From Luscinia megarhynchos (lineage: Eukaryota; Chordata; Aves; Passeriformes; Turdidae): a stretch of 64,000 nt of DNA. The position numbers were made by a program, and so were the translations under genes. Where the stretch lies: contig JAPFBE010000013.1 of NCBI GenBank assembly GCA_034336665.1, forward strand, positions 18,889,056 to 18,953,055, read 5' to 3'. The notes under the pieces were generated by a model. The model saw only the letters and a list, made by a program, of their open reading frames with translations, was not told the DNA's origin and made no database searches. Of this stretch, positions 44,700-55,904 are shown piece after piece. The stretch's first letter is position 1; each line of letters begins with the position of its first letter.

Positions 44700-44917
44700 A
44701 CTGACCTTATCAAATTCATCTTCTTCTATATCACAGACATAGTGATCCTGATGAAGATCAAGATGTTAAACAAGAATATGAATGCAACTGGCAAGAGAAA
44801 TTACCACAATGTGGGCTTTTACACACTGAAATTCAGATTTTGGTCCAGTGCTGCTAGCCAGCAACTTTGACTATAAAGAGGGGTAGTTTCAAACGGTACA
44901 TTACATTATTCAGAATT
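44700..44917 (-). pseudogene. ADGRG7: ADGRG7 ECL2-TM5 exon with three stops
   Basis: It reads LYSQSCWLAALDQN, then NFSV, stop, KPTLW, stop, FLLPVAFIFLFNILIFIRIT, MSVI, stop. This matches 'ICWLAIPEPN...SPLLWSFIVPVTIILISNVVMF'. Stops are TAA 44821-44819, TAA 44803-44801 (where the family has Ser) and TAG 44728-44726 (where it has Trp). A further TAA at 44908-44906 may also be in frame. The first ~16 residues of the family exon are absent. Confidence 0.88.
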
Positions 44918-46900
44918 CTGAAACAAAACAAAATAATATTCCACTTTCCATCCTGAAAGACCCTGCAGTGCTTTCTAGATCTTGCCAGCTTAGCTTTGAA
45001 AGGCAGACCTCATTGAAATGAGGGCTTTCAATCATGCTTCTCTTTCTCTGGGGAATGCAATTATACATCAAACAAGCTACACAGAAAAATAATAAGGTGC
45101 TGTATAATTAACCAGGTAGATATCTGGCCACTACATGAACGTTTATCTTTAGGATGTATTTTACAGTAAAGAGTAATAGGAGAGACCTAATGGACAAAGG
45201 TTGAAGAAAAACAGGGACAACTTCAGAAGAACAAGGTTATCCTATAACAACCTTTACTTCTTTTCTTTTTCATTTTCCAATAATCTCAAGTTAGAAGTCC
45301 ACATGTCCTAAATAAGTACCACAACATGACCACCATCTGGAAGGGGGTTTGTGTTTACATTTCCTGAACAAGTCTGCCTTTCTTTTGTATCATCCACTAT
45401 TGCCAAGGTACACTGTCAGCCTGATAGCCTGATTTGGTATGTGGGTGCTCCAATGAATACCTATGCCAAAACCACTGGGGAAATAGGAATATAGTTATTA
45501 TGGCCATATTTTAAATACATGTGAGGTATGTGTATTTCAGTACATTCATTTAATTAATTTAATACATTAAATGTAGGTACTGAAATGTAGTTGTGCACTT
45601 AAGTGAAGGGGTGGAGTATCAGGCTGAGGGTGTCTGCAGTTTGCATTTCAATTCACAGAGGACTGCACAGTCTTGCAGAAGGATTCAAGGCAGATGTAGA
45701 TCCAGTACCCTAGATCCTTAGGAAGAAGTAAATGTGTTTTCTTCTAGTGAATATCTAGGTTGAGTGAAGAGTTTTATTTATTTTGAGTACTTAGAAGTAC
45801 AAAATAGTGTACCAACAATACATTCAGAATTGTGTTAATGATAAACCATCACAAAAGGCATGAGATAGCAAGTGTTGTAATAATATGTGGACCTAAAGTT
45901 CTTCCTGTTGGCAGTTTAGAGTTTTTCCTTCTCTGTCAGTAGCTGCAAGTGTTATTGCAACTACTATGACAGGGATTCCTAATTAATAAAAGAGAGCTTA
46001 GTGATTTATTGTTTGATTGCACAGGCATACCTCTCTTCCACATAAATAGCTTCTAAATTCCATAGGTTTTAAGATCTATGTTTCACCTGCCTTGTACTTA
46101 GTTAAAGGGGTTTCTGTAGCCTAGACAAAAGGCAGGACTGCGGGTTGTGAGCACTGTTTTTCTGAAGACAGTTCATGTCCATGACTTGCTGATTTTTGCC
46201 ATCAAAGAGCTTCAACAGAGCTTCCTGAGCCAGCCCCAGTGGTGAAAGAGCAAGCTCCCTTCTGGGCTGTAGTGGGCTCCCTTATCACAGCTTCTGGTCA
46301 GCAGTGAGAAACGAATTTAGGAACATTTTGTACCAAACACCATTACATGTCATACAGATTGATGCAGAGTGTAACTTTTGCCCTGCCAAGAAGCTTGGCT
46401 GTCAGGTTTACCTCCTCAATCCCTTTGCTTCACTTGTCTTCTGCATCTTCTGCCTACCAGCTCGCACTAGGCAGCACATCTCATGGGGAGGAACCTCATG
46501 CAAAATCTTTTATTCTGATAATAAACATACTCCCTAAAGTCTGTCCCTTCTGCATCCCTAATAGACCTTCAATACTGCCATGCATGACTGTGCCCTCAAA
46601 AGAGATCCAAAAGCAGTGAGTCAGAATCATGCTGATTTGGAAGTGTGTAACTTGTGACAGAACACAGAGAAGAACATAATGCTCTGCTGTCATTCAAATA
46701 CATAAGGAGGGAGCACATTGCCACATAGACAGGTAGTGTTTGCTGAACTTTTTCTAGCTTGCATGTGCAGTCCAAATTCTAAATGTTTCCGAGGAATTTC
46801 CTCTATAAGTGCAAGATGTAATAATGGAACAATAAGGACTGAAAACTGCTTGGTGGGTGCCATCAGAAACAATACAACACAAAAGCTGAATACACAGCAT
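44918..46900. other. Remnant intron of ADGRG7
   Basis: No recognisable genes, exons or repeats apart from AT-rich low-complexity DNA. Confidence 0.5.
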
Positions 46901-47059
46901 GGAAAAGATTGGTGTCACTGTACACTATATTAGAACAGTTTCTTGAGGCTGTAATATATAATAAAATGTAATTTGCGTAAAGTTGTAAATTAATGTAGAA
47001 TAAGCAATGTCTGTATGAGTAAAGTAATAAAAACTTAAAAACCAAAAGCTGCAAAGGGA

Positions 47060-47595
47060 GAAACAGGGATTGCTTAATCGCAACACTGTAATAGCCAACA
47101 AAAGCTGAAGAGCTGGGTTAGCAAGACAATAGACGCAGCTGGTGGAGATGGCTTTGTCCAGGGAACACCCAAAAGATAAGGGCCCGATAAGCACCCATAA
47201 TTAAGGTAATCAGAGCCATCAAGAAAAATACATCTGAATGCCCGTTTCCATTAAACCAAAATCTGCAAGTTACATCTCAATTCCATCTTCCTGTAAACCT
47301 GAACTTGCCTTCATCAAAATTCATCATCTCCCAGGATATGGTTTTGTCCAGCTCAACGCGGTGAAAGAAAACTACCTGGATATGCTGAACGACAAGAGAA
47401 GACAAAGATCTCCGCTCCGGGCAAGGAAAAGCCGTATGAAAACTGGACTAACCAAATCTGCTTTGTGAACACTTGGGGATTCGGAGCCATAGAGTTCGAA
47501 TCAGTGTGTGTTCACCCGACGCCGACCCCGGGCTCGGCACTGTCTTTTTTGATTGTGGCTATCGAGGAGCGTGTTTCGGTCGCAAAATACATATC
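47060..47595 (+). mobile_element. Probable LTR-derived segment, ends unresolved
   Basis: The block is unlike its AT-rich surroundings: CpG-bearing, with acttggggattcggagcc, gagttcgaatcagtgtg and gaccccgggctcggcactg near 47,470-47,545. This is the style of the R-U5 part of avian LTRs. It may end at CAAAATACA near 47,591. AAATACAT occurs at about 47,225 and 47,585, which could mark a duplication. I cannot name the family. Confidence 0.4.
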
Positions 47596-48102
47596 GCTTA
47601 TTTTAGTCATATTTAATTAATATTTAAATCTATAACAAGGCTGAGATTTTTACTTTACCTTGTCAGCATCTGTCTGAATGTTTCCATTTTCTGGCTAGTT
47701 TCCATTCAGTTTGCATTGTTGCTGCTAATTGCTGTACTCACTTGAGAAAGTGTTCTTTGCTTATTAATAAATAATGTATACTGGATAATATCAGGCACTC
47801 GTTGCTGAAAGATTTTTTTACCAGAAGCAGATTGCTGAATGCTTGATTACTGTGAAAATTTCTTCTGCATCCAACAGGCCTATGCTGCTGTGCCAGTGAC
47901 AGTTTCAGTGTTTTATCAGGGCCATGAAAATAGGCTCAGGTTATACCAGTAATGTGAGCAGCAACAGGAGGTTATTAAATCACGTGGCACTAACCCAGAG
48001 ACACTGATTCTAATTGCTCTCTGCTAGTCTCCTATCTTTACAACTCTCCCTGAATGTACTCTGTACTCTAAAAGTTGCCATATGGACAACTTTAAGCCTT
48101 AC

Positions 48103-48302
48103 CCCATCCAATTATTGACATGGATATGAGGAAATGTCCAGGCAGTGGCCATGTGGTTCTGAGCAGCAATAAGTACAACAGTGCAGAACTGAGTGCTGAC
48201 CACAGAAATGTTGCCAAAATAAAAGACTGCAGCAGGACAGCCACAGCTGTGCACCAGGAGTGTTCAGGAGGACCCACCATGTCAGAGGTGAGTAAGGTGG
48301 TA
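48103..48302 (-). pseudogene. ADGRG7: ADGRG7 TM3-TM4 exon (still open)
   Basis: From TGCCAG to TGGG|GTAAGG. It reads EHSWCTAVAVLLQSFILATF, LWSALSSALLYLLLLRT and PLPGHFLISMSIIGWG. This is the TM3 cysteine, the TM3 core and TM4 ending in GWG, the best-preserved part of the receptor. No stop or frameshift is seen. Confidence 0.88.
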
Positions 48303-48475
48303 CTGGCAGCATTATAAGGAAGGTATTGCTGACAGCATCTGGTGGTATCGTTACTGCACTTCCTGGAAGTTTAGTTCTCAGTTCCAGAGATGAAGATTAT
48401 GTTAAAAATGAGCACAGAAAAGCAGAGACTCACTAACATCCACTTTTGAGTTTTGATTTTTCCTATTGGTAGAAA

Positions 48476-48480
48476 TATGT
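48476..48480. repeat. Target-site duplication, left copy (TATGT)
   Basis: Identical to 49210-49214, directly abutting the LTR ends. Confidence 0.75.
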
Positions 48481-49209
48481 TGTTGGGGGTTGAGTGTTTT
48501 TCTATTACTGTGTCAGTTTAAAGAATTTTTCCCATTATCATGCCAATGGAGCTGGCCGGGTTACACCCAGGACCTTTGACGACTCTGGACAAAAGGGGCA
48601 GGTGGGAGTGGCTTCCAGAGGGGCACTCGTGTTTGCGGAGGGGCTCTCGTGCTCCCGGAGGGGACTCGTGTTTCCAGGAGCTCGGGAGGAGGACGCCCCG
48701 TCTGCAGCCCCGCGGCCGAAGGCAGGAGAGCCAGACCCTCTGCGATCACCTGCCCTGCACCTGCCCCGCTGCAGCTCCTGCCCCTGCGGGCACAGCTGAT
48801 CACCCGGACACAGCGGTGAGCGAGGAGCTGCCGCTCCAGCCGCTCTACCCGAGACCGGCGTGGCCGCTGCCGCCCTCCCGCCCGCGCTCCCGCCCGCTCT
48901 CTGCGGCTGCCGGGCTTTGTTCCACCTGGAGCACCGGGACCGAGGGCAGAGAGAGTGTGCCCTCAGCTAAAGAAAGGACTGGGACCGAGTTATCTGTTCT
49001 GTGTTGTTGGTAATTTTAACAACTGCTGTTGTTTCTGCTTGTATGGTTAAATATATTAGTAAAAGAGCTGTTATTCCTACCCCCTTATCTCTGCCTCAGA
49101 GTCTTGGATTCAAACATTTATAATACTTCGGGGGAGTGGAATTAAGGTCTCTACTTCAAAGGAAAACTTCTGCCTTTATTGGCAGACACCTGTCCTTCAA
49201 ACAAGGACA
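48481..49209. mobile_element. Solo retroviral LTR with 5-bp target-site duplication
   Basis: It begins TGTTGGGGG and ends AAGGACA (TG...CA) and is flanked by identical TATGT at 48476-48480 and 49210-49214. It is 729 bp with a GC-rich core. No gag, pol or env sequence adjoins it, so it is a solo LTR left by recombination. The 5-bp duplication and intact ends suggest a fairly young insertion. Similar LTRs are common in songbirds. The orientation is not certain. It sits between the TM3-TM4 and TM1 exons of the dead ADGRG7 gene. Confidence 0.82.
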
Positions 49210-49214
49210 TATGT
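49210..49214. repeat. Target-site duplication, right copy (TATGT)
   Basis: Matches 48476-48480; it follows the terminal CA of the LTR. Confidence 0.75.
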
Positions 49215-49562
49215 TTAGGAGAAAAAAGAGAAAAATGAGACAAATTGTCAAATATTTTCTCATTTTCGTTTACACTAAAAGCAAGCTAGAGAGGAGAAAC
49301 TTTAATACAGACAGAAATCAAAAGAATAACTTGTATGCAGAATTACACCAATGTTATTCTCAGACAGCTTGACAAATCCATCAGTTTTTTCTGACTTTAA
49401 CTAGATCAGAGAATATCTAGCATCTTTTTATTTTTTCCCTTCAGCTCTTTTTGGAATCCTTTTCTTCAGTGTTAAGAAGTGAGGTAGCATAAAACAAGTA
49501 TTTCTAGCCATTCTCCAAAGTGCAAGAGAATAATAAACCTCCACTTCCAAACTTTGTCTTAT

Positions 49563-49735
49563 CTCCAAATCACAGAATTGCAGAATCCATAAGTTTGGAA
49601 AAGACCTCCCAGATCACTGAGTCCAACCTGTGACCAAACACCACGATGTCAACTGAGTGCCATGTCCAGTCTTTCCTTAAACACCTCCACACCCCCAGGG
49701 ACATTGACTCCACCACCTCCCTTGGCATTATATAT
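49563..49735 (-). mobile_element. CR1 LINE 3'-end fragment
   Basis: The + strand reads cacagaattgcagaatcc, then ttggaaaagacctcccagat, then gagtccaacctgtgacc, and later gacattgactccaccacctc. This is the antisense of the 3' end of an avian CR1 element. The fragment is 5'-truncated, as is usual for this family. Confidence 0.8.
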
Positions 49736-50460
49736 AGTGTATGTATTCAGATATATAAATGTTTATTTATATATATAACATTATCATAAATAAATGCATT
49801 TAAAAGAAGAGGCTGGAAGCTTCTACAGTCTTAAAAGACATGAACCTTGATGGAATTGCTCCAAATCTGCATTAGTGCAAGCAGGATGAGAAACATGTAT
49901 TAATCTACTATAACTACATCTCTGCTGGCATGACTTTGCTCGTCGTTCAGAGGGGAATCACAGGACACCATTAGTCACAGGCTTGTCCATCAAGAAAATT
50001 TGCTGCAATTGTGTTTGTATTAAGTCACTCACAGTAAAACAGTAGCACAGGCAGCTACTGCCTAGAAAAAGGTAACTGTTTACACATTGTAATACCAGGG
50101 TATGAGGGGAGGTCATGCTGGTGGTGACACATTTTTAAAACCTAGAGACACATTTTTAAAACCTAGTATTGAGATAGTGAGCTGAAATGCTCAATGTGTA
50201 TCACAGACCTATGTAGAAATAGTATCTCTCTGGGTCTGTGCTGGTCAGGATAGTAACAGAGGTGTTAAGGAGTCCCAAGCCATGCTATGTGATTTAGATA
50301 TTTTTGAAAATATTATTTGTTAATCAATAATATTGCAATATGTGCTAAAGTGGCTGCTTTTTTTTTTTTTTTTTGTTTTTGTTTTCCCTCAAAATTACAT
50401 ACGGAACAAAATATTGTGACTTATTGTAAAATACTTGCAGTTTAACATCTTCCCTCTTAC
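49736..50460. other. Remnant ADGRG7 intron; expected place of the TM2 exon
   Basis: The TM2 exon should fall between 48,303 and 50,460. I found no convincing match. A 21-bp direct repeat (gacacatttttaaaacctag, 50126-50145 and 50147-50166) and a 17-base T run (50358-50374) are present. Confidence 0.5.
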
Positions 50461-50564
50461 CTAGGGAGTATTTCAAACAAAATACTAATAACCAGACCAG
50501 CCATGGGCAATCCAACACCAATATAAAAGATACAATCCAAAGGCTTTGCATATTTCTATTTTAT
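50461..50564 (-). pseudogene. ADGRG7: ADGRG7 TM1 exon with in-frame TAG
   Basis: 104 nt from CATTTCAG to CCTAG|GTAAGA. It reads IK, stop, KYAKPLDCIFYIGVGLPMAG and LVISILFEILP, matching the family 'YPKSLDILSNVGCALSVTGL ALTVIFQIVTR'. The TAG is at 50558-50556. A 17-base T run lies nearby downstream. Confidence 0.82.
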
Positions 50565-51864
50565 CTGAAATGCCCAGAAAACCAATTGTATCAGTTATAT
50601 GAGATGAGAAGAGATAAATTTCTTTTTAAATTTTCTGTTTCTGGTTACACATAGCAACAAGAATGTTTTAGTAAAGTTATGATTATTGCTAGACACTGCT
50701 AGAATTTTTAGATCTCACAGAATTATTCTGGACCCCAAAACTAGAGAAGCTTTTGAAACACCAGAAAGAGATTTAATAAGACCAATCAAATACTATTCAT
50801 AATAAAATGCCAGGTGACACAGACTTAACAAAGCAGCTTTTAACTTTTCATGCTGGTGAGAATTCTGAATTTTGACTTCTTGGTCTACGGTAAGATATTA
50901 CAAATAATTATAAATGGAAGCCAGTCTATGTTTGTATAGTGACAATAAAGCAGCAAGTAAATGCAAATGTATTCAGTGAAACAGAAAATGCTGTTGCATT
51001 TGCATAAACAGACAGGAATCTTATTTAGAATACAGTCACTTTGTGCAAAAAGGACATACATAACATAAAGGGAAATAAGCTAATAATTAAAATTAAAACA
51101 AGTTAATAGTACAAATATGGAAATGCTGTTCTGTGAAAACAGTAAAAATGAACTCTGAAATGTTGGTATGCTGAAGCTAGTGACTACAGATACGTGGTTT
51201 TGTCCAGGGTGTGTTTTATTTAGAGAAGCTGAAATAAATACTGAAAGAATAATGAACATCAGAAACAGGCAGTCATTCCTAAGTAGTCTTGTTAGTAAAA
51301 GAGGGCAATGTATGAAACTTTATGGTTGAAAGCTTAATATTTACAGAGCAAATCCTTTTATAAACATATAAGTAAAGGAAGTAGTTAATGCTAAGTCCTC
51401 TGAGTTATTTACCCAGCACAAGGCAGTGCCACAGCTAGCCCAGATTCCAGGCAACTCTACTGTTCACCTGGGGACACTTCAGCCTTTAGACAAACCCTCA
51501 TTTTACCACCAGCTGCAGCAATGGAGGTGTGGAGCTGGGGGCTCCAACAGCCGAGCAAGGGGAATGAATTGTGCCAGCCTTTCCCTGCCAAGGAGCTGCA
51601 CAAGCAGGTGGGCACAGCACAGAGGAAGCCAGGACTTGCCAATACATTTGGCTATTCAGCAGCTTGGGCACAAGTTGCCCAATTTGCCAGATCTGCCACA
51701 GGGCAGAAACAAGTACTCAGGGACACTTTAAACTCCTGTGTGTTCTAGCTCGAGAGCACCTATGCCCTTATATTGCCATGCTGGTTTTAGTGAGAAACAG
51801 CCAAACAAACAAAAAAGTTACACAACCCCAGACTCTTCCCTTTCCGTGAAAGGACAATGCCCTA
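50565..51864. other. Remnant ADGRG7 intron
   Basis: No recognisable exon or repeat. Overlapping frames near 51,430-51,850 follow a local rise in GC and look like chance. Confidence 0.5.
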
Positions 51865-51955
51865 TCATCAGATCAGCAAAATTAGTGGTGTGATTACACC
51901 TGCATCGTTTACAGTGTCATCCCAGAAGACACAGCTGCAGTTCAGATGCGTTTTA
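51865..51955 (-). pseudogene. ADGRG7: ADGRG7 GPS-motif exon, truncated and frameshifted
   Basis: The exon starts after CCCTAG. Its first codon, tyrosine in the family, is TAA (51955-51953), followed by NASELQLC. CVFWDD is in a second frame, and CKRCRCNHTTNFADLM is back in another frame. CVYW...CRCNHTTNFAVLM is the GPS signature; about 19 residues between the two halves, including the central cysteine region, are gone. The donor (expected near 51,866) is not recognisable. Confidence 0.85.
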
Positions 51956-54900
51956 CTAGGGATTGGGATTGCAAGGAGAGTAAGTGGCAACAGAAACATA
52001 GAGATAGGCACCAGAACAGTGTGAACTGACTGATTTGATTTTGAAAGGGGAGGTGACAGCTACTGAGGGATACATGGATTTCCAGCTTACCTTATGAATT
52101 ATGCCAATAATAGCATAATTTGGCATTTTAAACTTACTTTATGTGCCTTTCTCAGTCAAGATTGCCAATGAAATTACCAATTTCTGTGAATTATTCAGGT
52201 GATTAGGATTCAGGCTCCCACTGACAAAGCATTAAACAACTCCCAGTTGAATTACGTGTCAGCCAAACAACACTTTTCAGTTTTTGGTAGCACTGTTACT
52301 GCCAACCAGAGCTGAATCCACACTGGAACAGGAAGCAAACAATGGTAAATGGAGTGACCCCTCCCTCCCTCCTGCAGCACAGTGGTGCTCCTGCACTCAC
52401 ACATCAATTGACATGTCGTTATTTTCAAACATACTTCTGCAGAATACAGCAATTAAAACTATTTTTAATGAGCAACAAGCAGCTTGGAGTGCAAATAAGA
52501 GGTGACCACAACCATCCATGGTATTAGGTAGTTTAATTAAAAATTATGAATAAAAGTAGGAGTAAAAAAGTTTGTTTCAGTGATTTCCTTAGAAATGACA
52601 CATTTCTTGGATCACTTAGCTTTATGGTTCCATGATGATGATTACAGATCTGTCACATGCATGTGTTTGAGCTTATAAACTTTGTCAAATATTATAAGAA
52701 GAAGCCAACTACTGTTTTCTGGAGAAACCATTCCAAATACATATTATCTAAAAAATTTCGAGTGGGTTTGGCAAATGGATACTAAAATAAGAGCATTGTC
52801 TGCAAGAAAGCAGTAACATCTGGAATCAGGTCCTGATGAAGGAAGTCAAAGCACACAATGGCTTTTATCTGGAAGTAGGAGTTAAAAGATAGCAGGAAAA
52901 ATGAACATTCCCCACATTAATATGTGTATTGGGCTGTACCAGCCATGCTGACTTTTTCTTGTTTTCCAGAATTTTGGTAGTCTTCTGGAGAGAAAAACTA
53001 TCCTCCATAGACCGGTTTTTATCATTCTTGATATAGGACTAATGCACTCTAGGATGAATCCACTCTGGTATTCCTATAACATTTTAAGAAGTACACTTTT
53101 GCTCACAAATGTCCTAGTTTAGCAGCACAGAGTCAGCAATATCAGCTGTTACATACAGAAGTTGAAGAACATTTTCTATGCCACTTGATCTAAACATCCT
53201 TCACTTATGTCACCTATACATCCCAAAAACTCTGTCAATTGCTTATTGGCAAAAATCAAAGCAAAAAAACCCCACCTCCACTTTGCTGGAGTCTCCCTAA
53301 ATCCTGAAGAGCGTAGTAGGGCCAGGGCAGCCTCTGGCTCAAACTGGCTGTGGTGTTTCTCACCTTGGGACTGAAGGCTATTTCAACACTACTCACTACT
53401 CTACTGTCAGTGATGCCAGAGATGACTGGGTTTTGTCTCCATCAAACTGTAGAGACTCTGGTAAACCCTGGACTCAAAGAATTTGTCATTTTAGTACAGG
53501 ACAAATCTATCTCTGCCATTTCCTGATGAACCTTTGCAAGGCAAAGAGAAAAGTAGGTACAGATAGCAGATATCAGAGAAGCTAGTGCTTTTGGAGAAGC
53601 TCATGCACACATTTAGCATTTACAGATTTTTGTTTAGATTTCGTTTTTTTATCCTATAAGTAGTTGAGAAAACCTGTTCTTCCCATGAATGTCAAGAGAC
53701 ATCTTCAATTTTTGCTCTGGTGGAATGTGAAAATAACTATTATCCTTCTTTTAATATCATTTCTGAGGGGAAAATACTGGTAAATAAGGAAAAGAATATC
53801 TTAAATCTTAATATATGCACACAGTCCAAATGGTCAGGCTTTTAATAGCACTAAATAAGAAATAGTCACACTAGCGACATTTAAGGTTGGTACAAAGTCA
53901 GAAGGTAAGAGACTGCCTGGCTTTTTGCCTTCAGATCCCACTTTTTGACTGCTTTTTTTTGCACACTTCTACCAAATTAGAGTTCATTTATGTGATTTAA
54001 ATTACTCATCTTCATTGTAGTTTAAATGAGGAAGCAAAATCCTGGATTATAAATAGACTTTGTTATTGACATTATGCTTTTGACTTAAGATCAAAAGAGA
54101 CTGATTTGATCTCTCTCTGATCATCAGGTGAGACTAATGTTACTGTATACCTACAAAATATCACAAATGTTCACTTAATATTGAAGAAAACTTGGGACTT
54201 TTCTAAAGAGAAAACAAAGAGAGAGTCGATATCTATCTGTCTTGAGGGGTGTATTAGGTTATTCTGGCATTATGATAAAGGCTTTAATTACATGATCACA
54301 CTGTTTTTCCACAGTATTGTTGTCTGAAACAGTTAACAGAAATTGCAGTGACCAGTTAATGAGTTATTCATTGATATTTATTGTCAGTGCTGGGTTACTT
54401 AGTTTATCTCTTTACATCTTCTAACCCTCTTGAGAGGACTGAATTATTCATTTTCCTGTGGGCTTGTATTTGACTGCTGTTCACCATTATGATGTTTAAG
54501 TGCTCTGCTAACTTTACCTTTGTTGTACTGTTGTGATGTCTCAATGTTACTGACTCTACATTGAGAGACCGAGGACAAGTCTGCTGGTTTCAGGTGCCCC
54601 GTGTGAAACTCTTGTGATGTCACAGAAATGCACATGTTTGAAGCTCAGCTCTCCCACACCCACCAGCTTCTGGAGCAAATAAAGCAGAGGAACTATAACC
54701 TTTTTTCTTTTTCTCCTGGTCAATACCAATTTATCCTCCAAGCACTACAGAATGTAAGTAATGGGCATCTGGAAAAATCCCAAGTGAGTAATTCCAATTT
54801 GCAGGTGTTAGGATGTGGAAGTCCTGGCTGACACCTGACAGAAGAAGTAATTTTAGTTGAAATGGTTGATATCTTTAGATTTCAGATAAAGTATGTACTT

Positions 54901-55196
54901 GTTCTTGATCTCGATGTTTGTAGACTTATCGTCAAAGATTCAACACACCCTCAATTTTAGAAAACAAAACAACTGAATAAGTCCCAAACACCAAAAGCAT
55001 TCTGGCCATTACATGTATGTTTACATTCTTCTATAAATAAGATTATCCAGCTCATTTAATGTTTGCATTTCCTGTAAAACACATCAGCATGCATAAAAAC
55101 CAACCAGCTAAGGGTTTTCTTCCCCAAAGGAGATTTTCTGTGAATATTCATTAAAAATTTTCCCACCTGCAATTTTCAAAAGAAGAAAGTACTTAC
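51956..55196. other. Remnant ADGRG7 introns around the 53.4-kb exon
   Basis: Covers 51956-53363 and 53513-55196. AT-rich; no gene or clear repeat family seen. Confidence 0.5.
53364..53512 (-). pseudogene. ADGRG7: ADGRG7 remnant exon with in-frame TGA
   Basis: 149 nt from TGGCAG to CCCAAG|GTGAGA. The 3' half reads RQNPVISGITDS and VVSSVEIAFSPK, matching family 'SQKIISSKTD...ASVDMVFSPK'. The stop TGA is at 53444-53442. The exon lies in phase with 55304-55197. Confidence 0.78.
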
Positions 55197-55304
55197 TTAA
55201 AATGTTGAACAGTATCTGAACTTCGGTACTGAGGTCACCAATAAGCTCAGGAACATTTGTCTGTATTTCAAGTTTTGTTGACTGAAACTTTCCCAGTGCT
55301 GTAT
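55197..55304 (-). pseudogene. ADGRG7: ADGRG7 remnant exon, GAIN region (still open)
   Basis: 108 nt from TTGCAG to TTAA|GTAAGT. It reads TALGKFQSTKLEIQTNVPEL then STEVQILFNIL, matching the family 'FIHTNVDGLNPDAQTELQVL'. The phase joins correctly to the exons on both sides. Confidence 0.82.
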
Positions 55305-55394
55305 CTGCAACAATTAGCAGTGTATGAGTTAGGATTTATGGTTCATACTGCTGTTTGTTCTGTCTAGGTCAATCCAACAACACACTGGACTTAC

Positions 55395-55507
55395 TGCTCT
55401 GTGCCAAAAACATAGAGGAGCTTGAATTTAGTGGAGCAAACTGGATTGCAACACTGGGCTATGAGATGTTACCAGTCAAAGAAAATTCCTCCATTGCTTT
55501 TGTGAGG
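55395..55507 (-). pseudogene. ADGRG7: ADGRG7 remnant exon with in-frame TAG
   Basis: From TCATGCAG to AGCA|GTAAGT. It reads LTKAMEEFSLTGNIS, stop, PSVAIQFAPLNSSSSMFLAQ. It aligns with the family block 'LTTLIEQMETYSLSLGNQS..EPNIAIQSANFSSE'. The TAG is at 55461-55459 between NIS and PSVAIQ. Confidence 0.85.
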
Positions 55508-55809
55508 CTGCATGAAAATAATGAGTGAGATAAAAGTTATCACTATTTGTTATTATACAGCTACAGGTTCCATTTCTGTGCTTCCTCTCTGATTTGGTTC
55601 TCCAGTGGGAAATGCTCCTCATTTTCTATCCCCATCTGTTCTCTAAAGCAGAAGAATCCAGCAATGTTCACATTGGTGTAAATTGGAAATTACACATTGG
55701 AGCTGAATGCCAAAAATGTTTTGACTTCTTCATTAACTGCTTTCATCCTGAAACAGAATGAAAGAAAAATGCTGTTGGCTACACCTAAAGAAAATGGAAA
55801 AAGCTAAAG

Positions 55810-55904
55810 TTATCTATTGTGGCATTGACAAGACTATTGTGGATTAATTCTGTTTCATTGGCATCCAAGAGTTGACTCACTGTAGCCATTACTGCCACAG
55901 ATCC
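55810..55904 (-). pseudogene. ADGRG7: ADGRG7 remnant exon with VSQLLDA motif
   Basis: The acceptor GTCTCAG is followed by GSVAVMATVSQLLDANETEL, a strong match to the family block VAIVTVSQLLDAS. Phase 2 is needed to join the next exon. That places the exon end at 55810, where the donor dinucleotide reads CT in place of GT, so this splice site is probably lost. Confidence 0.85.

Noticed and set aside
48494..49013. + strand frames of 101 and 157 codons
   Set aside because: They lie wholly within the solo LTR and show no retroviral protein features.
55197..55507. Idea that the exons at 55.2-55.9 kb are out of order (tandem gene copies)
   Set aside because: An early match placed STEVQIL before VSQLLDA. 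The better alignment (IQTNV...STEVQILFNIL after VAIQFAPLNSSS) puts all exons in order with correct phase.
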